A DNA stretch of 64,000 bases, taken from Corylus avellana (taxonomy: Eukaryota; Streptophyta; Magnoliopsida; Fagales; Betulaceae). Location of the stretch: positions 22,931,850-22,995,849 of the forward strand of contig NC_081549.1 of the NCBI RefSeq assembly GCF_901000735.1, given 5' to 3'. The translations under genes were made by a program, and so were the position numbers. The stretch's first letter is position 1, and each line of letters starts with the position of its first letter. The notes under the pieces were generated by a model that worked only from the letters and a program-made list of their open reading frames with translations, made no database searches and was not told where the DNA came from. Positions 46,322 through 58,295 of the stretch are shown in pieces.

Positions 46322-48935
46322 ATGGCTTCTCTGCTTTGTCCTACTCCAAGTACTCTTCGACATAATCCTAGAAGTGCCTGCTTCTCTTCTTTGAAGCTGG
46401 CTTCTCGAACTAATCTCTGTATCTTCACAAAACGTTGCAAAAGTAACCCAACAAGGTGTAATGCATTCCTTGAGAACGTCCAAGAAGATCTGCTGGAAAG
46501 CACCCTTCATCTGGATCAATTTCCTGTTTTCCGATATGGGTTTTTACAGTTTCAAAGATTTACTGGGGAACTACCAGAGATGCAGAAGTGGGGGTTTCTG
46601 GTATTTGCTGGGCTCACTTGGATTTATTTGACTGCAAGGCCTGGTATTCTTCTAGGTGCCATTGATACATACCTTCTGGCTCCTCTGCAACTGGGTTTCG
46701 ATAGTTTGACTGGAAAGAGGAGTTTGAAGACTTCTGATTTTGTGGTAGGAAGAAAACTGGGAGAAGGATCTTTTGGTATTGTTTATTCTGGTGCCATTGT
46801 TCCCAATAATGTGGCTGCAGAAACGAAGGTACAGAAGAGAGGAAGAAAAAATGATTTGGAGTTAAATAAGAGGGTCAAGGAGAAGGTCATTCTGAAAAAG
46901 GTAATCTCTGTGATGGCTCATGGTTTTATATTTTTCCTTTTTCTGGATATATATTTGGATTCGTATCTTTTCAAGTATATATGTTTCATGTCTTTGAGTT
47001 ATTTCCAGTTTCCCTCAGGTGGGCTTGTTGTTTAGGTTTTGCTTAATAAAATAAAGGTCATTTGCAATTTTCTGATGTAACCAATTAGAAGCATAGAGCT
47101 TTTTGCATTTTGGTTAAATTTGTTTAAACCATGAGTTATCTCAAAAAGCTTAAGTTAATAGAAAATGATGAATTTAATTTTTAGGTGAATTATACAAGAC
47201 TTCAACTCTTATATCATGTTAAATCACCATTCATATTATAAGAAAGGTAAAGTTAATTATTTAGATTAATATTTTATTTTACCATATGTGGTTCTGTAAA
47301 GTTGAGTTCTGATTAATGAGCCAATTATCTCAAAGTGTAAACTTGGGTTGCTTTGGGACTTTATTTGTTAAAAAAGAGAAGTCCTGGAATTTTAAACTTC
47401 AAATTATTCTTTCCCTTGCAATATCCATTTTTCTAATCCTTGCCTGATGTGTACATTTATAAATTTAGTTTTTTATTGATGGGACTGTGCAGGTGAAGGT
47501 TGGAATCCAAGGGGCTGAAGAATGTGGTGATTTTGAAGAGTGGTTTAACTACAGGCTGTCTAGAGCAGCTCCTGAAACATGTGCTGAGTTCCTTGGAAGT
47601 TTTGTTGCTGACCAAACAAATTCACAATTCACAAAGGGGGGAAAGTGGCTTGTATGGAAATTTGAGGTGCAGTTTTATAGATCAAACACAAATGCATTAC
47701 ATGACAATTAGGACTCACTGAATGGTATGAGTTTGTGATATTGTATGCATGGGGGATAAGTATGCCTGAGTTATGCCCTTAATGGGGCTTATTGGTTTAT
47801 TTATTTTGACCTTTATAGGATTACTTAATGCAATACTTTGCGTACTGTCCTGCAGACTAATTATAGGGATATCCATGTGACAGGGAGATCAAGATCTTGC
47901 TGATTACATGAAGAATCGGAACTTCCCTTTAAATTTGGAGTCTGTCATGTTTGGGCGTGTCTTGCAGGGAGTGGACTCTGTTGAACGGGATGCTTTGATC
48001 ATCAAGCAAATAATGCGCCAAATAATTACCTCACTAAAGAAAATCCATGACACAGGCATTGTTCATCGTGATGTAAAGCCTGCAAACTTAGTGGTGACAA
48101 AAAGGGGAAAGATCAAGCTCATAGACTTTGGGGCAGCCACAGACCTTCGGATTGGCAAGAACTATGTGCCCAACCGTGGCCTGCTTGATCCTGATTATTG
48201 TCCCCCCGAACTATACGTACTTCCAGAGGAAACACCAAGTCCACCTCCAGAGCCAATTGCTGCCCTTCTTTCTCCAGTTCTCTGGCAGGTTACATAATTT
48301 CTGCCTTTTCTTTTTGATGTGTATCTGTGAAGGAACATGTCAAATTGGATTTATAATGACTACTGGACCTGCTATTGACTTCATATGATAATCATCTGAT
48401 TCATTGGATTTATCTGTACTTATTGGGATTCAGAGCATAATCTGATTTGTCAAAAGGCATTATTGGCTTGCTTTAACACTAGAGAGCATACGTCTCATGT
48501 GAATGCATGGTTTTTCTTTTGCCCACCATGTTACGGTATTTTGTTCCTTGAAGTGCTAAGTGGTTTTTGCAAATATTGTTGCAGCTGAACAGTCCTGATC
48601 TGTTTGATATGTATTCTGCTGGGATTGTACTCTTGCAAATGGCAATACCAAACTTAAGATCTACAGCAGGCTTAAAGAATTTCAATTTAGAAATAAAAAC
48701 AGTTGGATATGACTTGAATAAATGGAGGGAGTATACGCGGTTTAGGCCTGACTTAACAATTCTTGATCTCGACTCGGGTAGAGGGTGGGACCTGGCCACA
48801 AAGCTTATATCAGAGAGAGGTTTTCTTAGAAGAGGGCGTATCTCTGCTGCTGCTGCTCTGACGCATCCCTATTTCCTGTTGGGTGGTGACCAGGCAGCTG
48901 CTGTTCTTTCAAAATTAAGCTTTACAAGGAAGTGA
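46322..48935 (+). CDS. STN8: Thylakoid protein kinase STN8
   Basis: Exons are 46322-46900, 47493-47666, 47884-48288 and 48585-48935, totalling 1,509 nt (502 residues plus TGA). STN8 phosphorylates photosystem II core proteins (D1, D2, CP43) in the thylakoid and aids PSII repair and membrane folding. The first about 50 residues are Ser/Arg-rich and lack acidic residues, as a chloroplast transit peptide. A membrane segment, KWGFLVFAGLTWIYLTA, lies at about 89-105. The kinase domain begins SDFVVGRKLGEGSFGIVYSG (G-loop 147-152), with HRDVKPAN at 312-319 and DFG at 332-334. Diagnostic family strings include DYCPPELYVLPEETPSPPP and HPYFLLGGDQAAAVLSKLS. The length and ending match STN8 rather than the longer STN7. 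A splice donor overlaps the stop codon and could join an alternative last exon (see findings). Confidence 0.96.
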
Positions 48936-50365
48936 GCTACTTGGGATGCGAGTAAATGGTTTGCCTTCTCATACTATTTCATTTTCTGCAACTTTCCGGT
49001 TTAATACCTTTAAATTTTACATGACAATGAATCAACCCCTATTTGATTGCAAAAAAAAAATTGGGGGCCTCAAAAAATCTATGATTTCTAGGACTTTATC
49101 CTGTTGAATATTAACCATGTAGGACACTTGTGTGCTCAACAGTCATGCCAACCCTAAGAGTGTCATTTATATTTGTTAAGCAACTTGTCTTCTGGTGTTA
49201 TTTCTACTATCCAATGTTCTTATAGTAATGTATTAGTTTTGTGCAAAAAATACTTATATAGTTGTGCCACTATGTGTAGATTTTTGGGAGTTTTTATGTC
49301 CACAAGCTGTGGTAAGAAACAGAAATGATGACCAGCAAAATGAGTTCCAAATTGTTGTTTGATTAATCCACCAAGGCGAATCTTGTTGTGTCCCCCCTCC
49401 TAGGCCAATCTTGTTTTCATAAAGTATCTTATGACTCAAATGATTTATATGTTTACTTCCCCTGCTTTACCTTTAAGCTGATTCAAACATAATTTTCTTG
49501 TTTCAGTTCACGACAGGGAGCTGTTAGAAGATTTTTGCGTAAATATTTTGCAGCTTGAGATAAAACAGTGGCAGAAGGATTGGAGATGCTTTATGAATAG
49601 CTTGCAGGCCAATTGATGAACTTGCCATTTTTGCATAAGGTGACTGAGGTACTTAACAATGCATTGCCTGCAAAAAGTACTTTTTACATTTTACTTAATC
49701 CTTTGGTGTAATTACAACTAGTCACAGTAATTCAGAGTTTTTCCCCCCCAAAGATTACAAAGTTAATTCTCATTTGGCAAATCAAACTTTCTTTACGGAT
49801 TTCATTAGCACCATCAGTGCCAAGGATACATCTGACTGAAGGAGAATTCAGAAGGCGTCCCCATGCCATGACCAAATCATTTGATCAGAATCGACAATAA
49901 GATTTATACCGATACCATCTTTTCATATTTCTTGGGACATTCTGTAGTATATATGTAGTAGTGGAACAGGAACTGTTACTATTGTTTAATGATATTTCCT
50001 CTCTTTCTTTATAAAACATGAACTGTTACTATTGTTTTCTATTCTATTCCTGAAATGGACTCATTCTGCCCAGTTGTTTCGTCATTTTGAAGCAGAACAG
50101 GTGCAACACGGTTCATCGATTACCATAGAAATGAACGTAGTCCGGAATATAAACCAATAAAAGATCTGATGAATGAATCACAAGAACACAAGTCACAATA
50201 ACTATCAGCCATTTCTTTCCTGTTTGTCAATAGCTTTTTTTATTTTTTCTTAATAGTGAAATTAACATTTATGTCTTTGCGTATAGAAACCGAATGGCTA
50301 CATTATCATCAGTATCTTCTCTTTTCCGCCATATTCGGACCTTTTCTTTCTTTTCATGTTTAATT
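48936..50365. other. Convergent spacer between STN8 and mannanase
   Basis: It contains the STN8 3' UTR, a potential alternative STN8 terminal exon at 49507-49558, and the 3' flank of the mannanase gene. No independent gene is supported. Confidence 0.5.
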
Positions 50366-52958
50366 TTACAGTTCATCAGAGTAAAGTAATGTCTCCCAAG
50401 CATGCTTCTTGCAGCCCCAACGACACTTCCAAGAACACTTGGAGTTGAAGGTTGAAAGTCTTGCGGACTGAAGGGTTATGATTTTTGTTGCTGAAGTAGA
50501 TTTGGATAGAAAAATTGCATACCCATCATCCATGTAGTCTGTCCCTTCAGGAAAAATCTGCCATAAAAGACTCCCACCCCCACTCCCTCCCTTCTTTGTA
50601 GAGTTCAAGAGGGTTGTGTATACTGTTGTGAGAAGGGTGTCCCGGTATGAGGAATTGTAGCCAGGGTCCTTTGTAGATACACCAAATTCAGCAAACACAA
50701 CTGGCATCCCAAGATATTTCTCAGCGTCTTCTATATGAGCTTCCATCCATGACTTTGTGAATTGCAGATGGGCATCCGAGATTGATTGTGAAATCCTTCA
50801 AATCAATTATAAGCATGTCTATCATAAGGGGGAAAAGGGCTAGCTGATCTCATCATATTTGAGTTACTGAGTACTCACCAAGAGTCTGCATAAATGTGAA
50901 CAGAAGCAAAATCAACACCAAGAACCTGATGGTTCCTGATGAAGTCAGTTCCCACCTGTTGGGCATATGTATTTGGGTTAAACTGAACTTTGTCAGGTGT
51001 TGAGGGACCATAAAATCCTTCCAATCCAATCTCCACCAAGTGTTTTGGATCCATGCTCTTCACATAGACTGCCATTTCTTGTATCCATGACTAGAAATCA
51101 ATGAAACTAAATCCCTTTAGGCTTTAGGCTTTAAGAAATGAGGAGGGAATGAACAGAATTCACTCCTTAAAAGGCTACCAAGAATAAGATACAAACCTGC
51201 AGTTTATTTCCAGAGGGATCTGAGGTGCATCGAGGCTCGTTCATCAGTTCCCAAGCAAAAATTGTGGGGTCATCCTTGTAGGTTATATTTGTAACTGTAT
51301 TGACTCTATTAAGCACCGTCTGATTTGTCAAATCATCGAAGTAAATTATAACAAAATTGTTAGTACAGAAATCTAACACAGAAAAGTAAATGATCCTTAA
51401 GGTGTGTTACAGAGTGTTATAGAGTCACCAATTCTAGTAAGTATGCACTTCTTTAGGACACAATAGAGCTCAAAAAACTTTAGAAGTTTGATTGTGTTTT
51501 ATATAAATCGAAACCAAACTAGAACACTCTTAAAGTTTTTATTTTAGCATGAAAAGAAATATGAATGGTATTTCTACCGAAGGATTTTGAGAGAGATCGA
51601 AGAAGAGAAAATTTCAATGTATTTAAAACTAGTATATATTAGTCTATAAAGTGTCAATTTAGGAGTTTTAATTGATGTTTCATTAACAGACATGCATGAT
51701 TATACTACTTTTTAACAAAAATTAGATTGAAATGTGAAAGAGATTAATCTGTAATTAGGACCAAGACCTAATGTTACATATTTGAATAGTAACGCATCTC
51801 ATGCTCGTTTTCCAAGTTCAACAAACAAAAGATGATTATAATAGTAGTGACAGTGAGAAACTAGCCTTAACATGAGCCTTGTAGTAGCTTCGGAGAGTTG
51901 GATCGGAGAAGAAGTCATCATCGGATGTTAAATTCAGGCCGGCAGCTTTTCCCCATTTCACGTATTGTGCTTTGCCACCATATGCATCCCAGTTGTTAGC
52001 TAATGACAATATGAGCCTGATATTGTATTTTTTTGCTTCACTCACCACAAAATCCAAGGCCTGTATTTCAAACGGAACCCAGATCAATTATAAACATTTC
52101 TCAATTGCTATGAATTTACAGACACATTTTCTCAAGAACTAACAATTTTTAACATAATCTGCAAATCCCACACGAATTTAGTAGATTAAGGTTTAACCTA
52201 TATAGTCTTATAGTACAGCTGCTTGAAGGTAAAAAAAATGTATATTAAATTGTGCGGAACTTTCAAGCTAGCCAACAAATTGTATCTTCACTGAGGTGGC
52301 TGCTGAATATGACCAAAACATCTAAATATAAATCAACTCAATGCTATTGGAGACTCTTTGAAGTTGATGTTATTGAGCAAAATTTAGAATCAAGACACCC
52401 CAGAAAGAATTTCAGAGTACCTTGAAAACAACTTCGTCGTAAACCGATGGAGTTTTCTGAAGAGCTCGCCACTGTCCATCATTGAATGCCCAAGTTCTGC
52501 AAACTGTTAGACCCACCAAAGATGCTTGTTTAAACACATCCGTGACCTTTCCTCTGGTGGATTCGTCCGCAGCAAATACCATCAACCAATAAGTGTTGAA
52601 GCCATTTACATAGAAAGGTTGGTCGTTAACCACAAATTGGTTCCCTTTCTTCCCCACCATTAGCCATGGATCATCTTCCATCGTCCCCAGATCACCAATC
52701 CTAAGCACATATATTCCATAGTCAATCAGATACACATACAAAAAAGTTAACTTAAGGGAAAATAAGAAAATTCTTAAATGGGTACCCATAACTCCTGCCA
52801 GGATATGCTAAATGATTTTCAGCACCCTCCACCACGGCTTCCAATTGCTCCTCTTCACTGGCATCAACTGCAGTGGAACTTGAATGTTGAATAACAATCA
52901 TAAAAATGGCCACCAGAGAGATAATGTGAAACCCAAAATTCCTTATTTGGGAATCCAT
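50366..52958 (-). CDS. Mannan endo-1,4-beta-mannosidase (GH5_7), MAN2/5/6 type
   Basis: Exons (minus) are 52958-52786, 52700-52421, 52060-51866, 51319-51197, 51090-50879 and 50795-50366, totalling 1,413 nt (470 residues plus TAA). The enzyme cuts internal beta-1,4 bonds of mannans in the wall. A hydrophobic N-terminal segment (about 9-25, [15 protein letters not shown]) is a signal peptide or anchor. The GH5 fold shows [18 protein letters not shown], and [13 protein letters not shown]. The acid/base is Glu244 in [15 protein letters not shown] follows, and the nucleophile is Glu364 in FAEFG. The tail is Cys/Lys-rich ([14 protein letters not shown]), as in the longer MAN paralogues. Exon 3 ends AAG and the intron begins GCTAGT. 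No GT donor keeps the frame, so this is a GC-AG intron. The other introns are GT-AG. A divergent promoter region lies towards FERONIA. Confidence 0.94.
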
Positions 52959-53224
52959 GGTGCTGGATCACAAAGCCACATTTTGCATATCTCATGGACC
53001 ACACATTTATATTTATCGATCTCGAAGGTTTCTTCTCCGACAGTGACGAAGTACAGAAGGAAAGTACTCAAGAAGGGATCAAGTTTCTAACTTTGAAGCC
53101 AAGACAACAATATCCTTCCTTTGCTCCATCCACTGCCTTCCTTTCACTTTCAGCTATGGCCTACGAGAATACAATTGAAGGGTAGGAGTAAAGTTGCAGA
53201 TACATCATTTCTAAGGTACGTTCT

Positions 53225-53640
53225 AGTCAGGGGCGAAGCTACATAGTGTGCACTGGGGGGCAATTGCACCCATTGGCTTTTGAAAAATAAATTGTGTTAT
53301 TTTGAAAATTGTAGACATTTCTTTGTCGTGCCTCTTACTATATAAGGAAAGAAGAAAGAGATTATGCAACTTTTTCTGCTAGAACCTACTGTGAGAGAGA
53401 GAGAGAGATGGAGGAGGAGGAGCATTGTTTCAGAGCTGTGAGCCGCTCCCGAGAAAGGTCGGTGATCACTCTGTTCAGGTAAGCAGTGATTACTCTTATT
53501 TTCAGAAACAATATTCCTTCCATACTGGCTGAGATTAACTTGAATGTAAATTTTAGTTGAAAAAGAAGAATATTTTGTCTTAGTTAAACACCCCTCGTGG
53601 TCGCAGTAATCATCAGTGCCCCCCCTTTTGAATGGTCCCA
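53225..53640. mobile_element. Possible decayed TIR transposon
   Basis: The left edge resembles common plant hAT ends (caggggcgaagctac), then cactggggggcaattgcacc. A partly inverted counterpart (cagtgccccccctttt) lies at about 53610-53626. A small GA microsatellite is inside at 53393-53408. There is no transposase. The boundaries are uncertain. Confidence 0.3.
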
Positions 53641-53689
53641 TGAGTCCCATCACATACAGCCTTTCTTATTCATTTTCCATTTTATTTGC

Positions 53690-53785
53690 AATTTTATGTT
53701 TGTTAGTTAAACCCACATAATTCTTCACAAACATCAAATATTCCCAATTTTATGTTTGTTAATTAAACCCACATAATTCTTCATG
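53690..53785. repeat. Direct repeat, two 38-40-bp copies
   Basis: The string aattttatgtttgttagtta, continuing into aacccacataattcttca, occurs at about 53690-53728. It recurs at 53747-53785 with one base changed (g to a in the middle). Confidence 0.85.
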
Positions 53786-54411
53786 TTTATAAATTCTGCA
53801 ATGCCTGTGCATCACCAACACTAGGAGTACTCAAGTTGGGGGTCGGGGATGCAGATGATTTTGTAAGCACAATGTGATGCATGGTTTTGACCCTGGATTT
53901 GGGTTGATTGACAATCATCAACCAATTGATTCTGAAACTTTAAAACAAAAGACGAAAATGCAGTTGTTTCACTCCAAGGAGAAAGAACAGAGGATTCTCC
54001 TTGGTAAGTAATGTATCTGGACCTTGAAGTTATAGGAGTGATTGGTCATCCTCACAACTAATCATTCCCATGGAAGGTGATAACTTCTATGGTGGTTATA
54101 GTCAAAAGAGTGCAATGCAACTCTTCACTCTATAAATAGAGTAGGGATCAGAATAGTTTAATAACATTATTGCATTTCTTACATTTATGATTCTTCTTTC
54201 TCTTTGGTCCTCCATCGGATTTCCACCCTAACAAGAGTAAATCTTTTCATCAATAGACCGTTCAGTAATCTTCTTACAGACCTCACTTGTCTCCATTTCA
54301 GCTAGTTAGAATGTCATGACATGCTCTGGCTGCCTATGCATCCTGAAAATGATAGAACTACAATCAAAATGACATAAAACATAACAATTTATTGCAGGAG
54401 ATAACAGCTTA

Positions 54412-54632
54412 AGAGCTTGTTTGGAATTCCGTTTGAAAAATTGAGCTTTTAAGTCAAAAAAGGCTTTTGGGCAAAAACTTCATTTTTAAGTTTTTGCTAA
54501 AAGTGTTTTTTTACAATTTTTAGGTTTTTTGGACCATTAAAAACGCTTTTAATTTTTTTACCGAATAATTATTTTTTTTCTTTTAAACAGACTTTTTGAG
54601 TGTTAAAAGCACTTTTAAGCTTATCAAACGCA
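54412..54632. mobile_element. Possible degenerate MITE
   Basis: The left end gagcttgtttggaattcc and right end agcttatcaaacgc are loosely inverted. The interior contains complementary AT-rich strings (ggcttttgggcaaaaactt, ttaaaagcacttttaagc). It resembles hAT-type 'tgtttgg' MITEs, but the ends are too diverged to be sure. Confidence 0.3.
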
Positions 54633-54666
54633 CATGATCTAAGTAAATTGAAAACTTCCAACAAAG

Positions 54667-54705
<39 letters not shown>

Positions 54706-57690
54706 GTTTCTGCAGTTCCGCAAAATTAGAAAAATTTGAAAAAACAAAAAACATTTCCCATGTTATATATATAGATAACATGTTGTCAACAAAATGGAGC
54801 ATATGTACATTCCTAAGAGAATTCATATGTAGAGAAGTCTTACTAGTGGTTCATACATGCTGAACTTTCAAGCACTCGAAAAACCAAATGCCCAAAAGAT
54901 CCCAAAAAGAGAGGCCATGCTTTGCATCTTATGCTATGAGACCTTCATCCACATAAGACCAAATTCCTAGTGAAATCTCAGAAAGTTGTTTGTGCATCAC
55001 GAAAGTTTCCTGCTCGAAATGTTATAATATTTTCAAATGATAGACATGACAGAAACCAGTTCAAAAACAGCTCAATAATACTTCAGTTTCCTTTTCTATG
55101 CTTATTTGAATTCACAAATCTAGTAACTATTGCAAGAATATTATTGGACAAAATGCATATATGCTCCTGCCTTGTTTGTTGTTTAGGCAGGGAATGCTAG
55201 ACTAACAGCCAACAGGGTTCTTCTTCTTTTTTGTCAAGCTAATTAACAAAACCACTTTCTTCTCCATCGGACACTGTATGCAAACGAACAAGACCAAAAA
55301 GTCTCTGAATGACAGACAACGCAAGAACAAAGTATTTTCACAGCTCAAAGGTTTAAGGTAAATAGAAGTTGTTGTGTTGGGTTCATGTGTACCTCCTAAG
55401 TTTTCTGTTTTATCTGCCAACTTATTCCAGAGAATCATCAGCTAGACAAACATGAAGCAAATATATTACGCTCAATTTAAGGCTGAGCATATATATTTTG
55501 CAACTGCTATATTAGAGAGTAAACACTTGTTGACATAGCATTTGTGATAAAGTAATCATATCTCAATCATTCTAGAAACAAAGGTCTCCAAGATTGGCTG
55601 TTCAAAATAATGTCGTTTAACTACACTTAGCTACCATGATTTCAGAAAGTATGTTGTTGATCCAAACTCTAACCACGTTAGGATTCAAACATTTGTGTTT
55701 GAAATGGCTAATCAAATTATAATTGTAGCTCACAATAATTATTTGTTGGTGTAAATATAAATAATTATCAATAGACTCACTCAGATAGCCCACTACATGA
55801 AAACTAAACAGCAACTGCAGTTTGTCACATGACAAGCATCTAGTGACCACCTTTCGAGAGCCTCACTTTAAAAGGGACGCAATTCCAAAAACTAGGCATT
55901 CTCTTTCATCCTCTAACTCTTTTCTTCACGTTGTTTCTAAAAGAACTATTTGCTGACTTAAGCACCAGAGTATTTCTAGTTTTTCGAAGACCGATAGCTC
56001 TTTGATGATTTTTTCTCTATTTTGCAAGTGGCCCATCACCAGTCTAGTTATTCGAAATGCTATATCAACATTTATAGAGTTCGATCTCAGATAGTGAAAA
56101 ATTAATGTGAGACTCATTATCACAATAATTATAATTCACCAAGTCAATGTGAGCAAAGCCTAACTTTTGGGGTGTCAATTTCTCTAGCACTAGTGGCAAA
56201 GATAAATTCTCTGAGCAATTGTATATTTTTCCATCCAATATGCAACATTTGCAGCAATCAAGCTTCCAACAACCGTTTCCAATAGTATAAGCTATTCTTG
56301 GCTCTTTGCCCATCATCTTAAAAGGATCATCAATACCCTTTCACCAAAGTTTTCAACCAGAAATTTCAAACAAAGGATGTCTCGTACAGATTCTTGCCAC
56401 CATTTAGTACTTACCAGCCAAACAAGGCCTAACTGTACGTGTCGGTTACCTTCACCTTTACCCATGAAATGATCATGCTTCTCTTGTCTTCTAGACTTCT
56501 ACCATATAGCCCCTAGGACGTGCAGGTAACAATGTAACATACATCTATGGATGTTCGATGGCAATGACCATCGTGCCTACCTGTCATGCATACATGTCAT
56601 TTAGGTAGGTGGTCCCTACCATGACGGTGTCAGCTGTTCACAGCTATATGTATCCATCTGGGCTTTCGGACCCACCTTAAGTTCTGATATCAACGGTCCA
56701 GATGCAAAGAGAGAGAGAAAAAAATGAAAATCACAGGGAGGAGGAGGCTGTAAACAATAAATAAAATAAATAAATAAAGAAAAAAGGCAGTATGGTAAGG
56801 AGTTTTTAGGCAGGGCAGGGGGAGGAAAACGCGTAGAGCCATTTTCCTTTCAACGCGTTTCTCCCCTGGGATCCCTTCTTCCCTGATCTGTCACCAGCCT
56901 ACCAAATTCTCACGCATGGCAAGCAATAAAGGTTCGTTTGTTACAAAAATAATTGAGACTGTCTTTTTCTTTTCTTTTTTTAATACACACCTTAATAAAT
57001 TATCTATTTTCTTTAAATATTATTTTTTATCGACACTCATATTTTTAAACATTCATCTTTTCCGAGGGCTATAATTTTTTTTTTTTTTCTAACGGTCATA
57101 TTTTTCAAATGTGTAATATTTGGAGGAGCATATGATTTTGCTAAAGTGTTTGTCAATAAGAGAAACAATAAAAATAACCAAACAGTGTTGTCGAGATTGA
57201 ATTAAAAAAAAAAAAAGAAAAGGTTTTACTTAGTGATTATTCAAAGGCAAATAGGGGACTTACTTTATTTTTAACATTTTTATATAAGAAAAAAAATAGA
57301 TTATTTACCATAGCATGGCGTTGTCAATGATGAATTTTTTACTCTACTATTTATGTATTTATTTATGTAAAGTTTGAATTCTACGCAAAATCCGCCCCTA
57401 CTACTCATTGTAGTGTATTTTAAATAAGTCGTTGGAAGTAGTTTTTGCATAATATTATTATAAGCTAAATAGACATAATAGAGGGATTTTTGGGCCGCAA
57501 ATACAGTGCCAAATTGAGGGTCACATCCGTCATTTTGCAGATCTCACTGTAATCCCAGCACAGCAGGCAGCAGCACTTTAAGGAAGGAAGTCTTAAACGT
57601 TATTTAAAATAGTCCATTTATTCAGAACTAAACAAACAGCAAGAGTTAAAAGTAAGAAAATATAAAACGCCAGCTACCTGACCGGCCTTC
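54633..57690. other. Intergenic region upstream of FERONIA
   Basis: It holds a (TA)n tract at 54670-54702. Small ORFs at 54970-56316 are unrecognised, with no splice support. Nearer the gene, 56500-57690 is the probable distal promoter, with A/T runs at 57070, 57200 and 57285. No RNA gene was found. Confidence 0.4.
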
Positions 57691-58295
57691 ATTGAAATCC
57701 ATTTCCGCCATCGCTGAATTCCAGAGCTCTCAAGCCGTAACTCGTCCGGTTCAGCACGGTGAGAGTCAGAGTCTTGAGCTTTTGGTCCTCAAAAAGGTAA
57801 AATTCTCATCCCCGCACAGTGTCTGTTCTCAGGCTTGGAATGGCTTGAAATCTGTTCTGTTCATTCTTTGTGCTCTTTGGCCTTCACTTTCTGCTATTTT
57901 AGAACTTCATCCAATCTCTGCTTGGTCGTCAGCTTCTTAAAGTTTCTTCCTTTTTTAGCTAGTTGGTTATTTGGATCTGATATTTTAGTGGGGTTTGGTT
58001 CACAATTGAATCTTGTTCTTTCGTTATGCGTGGGTCTTAGATTGATATCATTTTATCTGAAAACTGGAGATTTCATGAACTAATATTTCGGAGCTCTGAT
58101 CTTGATTTGAGTGTTCGAAAACTCAGATCTTTGCATTAATCGTTGTTTTCAACTCCGAGCTTCAACTTATGCGTTTTCTTGGCTCTAACTGATTTCGTCA
58201 GTTATTCAATCTCTTCCCAAATCAGACCCAAAGAAAAATTTACCAGTTTTGACTCCTGAATCTGTGGCTGAGCGGCTAGAATTTTGAATTTTGAG

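Noticed and set aside
55617..56316. Several 65-83-codon minus-strand ORFs
   Set aside because: No mutual splice phase, no motifs and AT-driven composition; they cannot be supported as a gene.
58284..58295. Upstream start for FERONIA
   Set aside because: The codon at 58284 is TTG; the first in-frame ATG is at 58296 and is directly followed by a good signal peptide.
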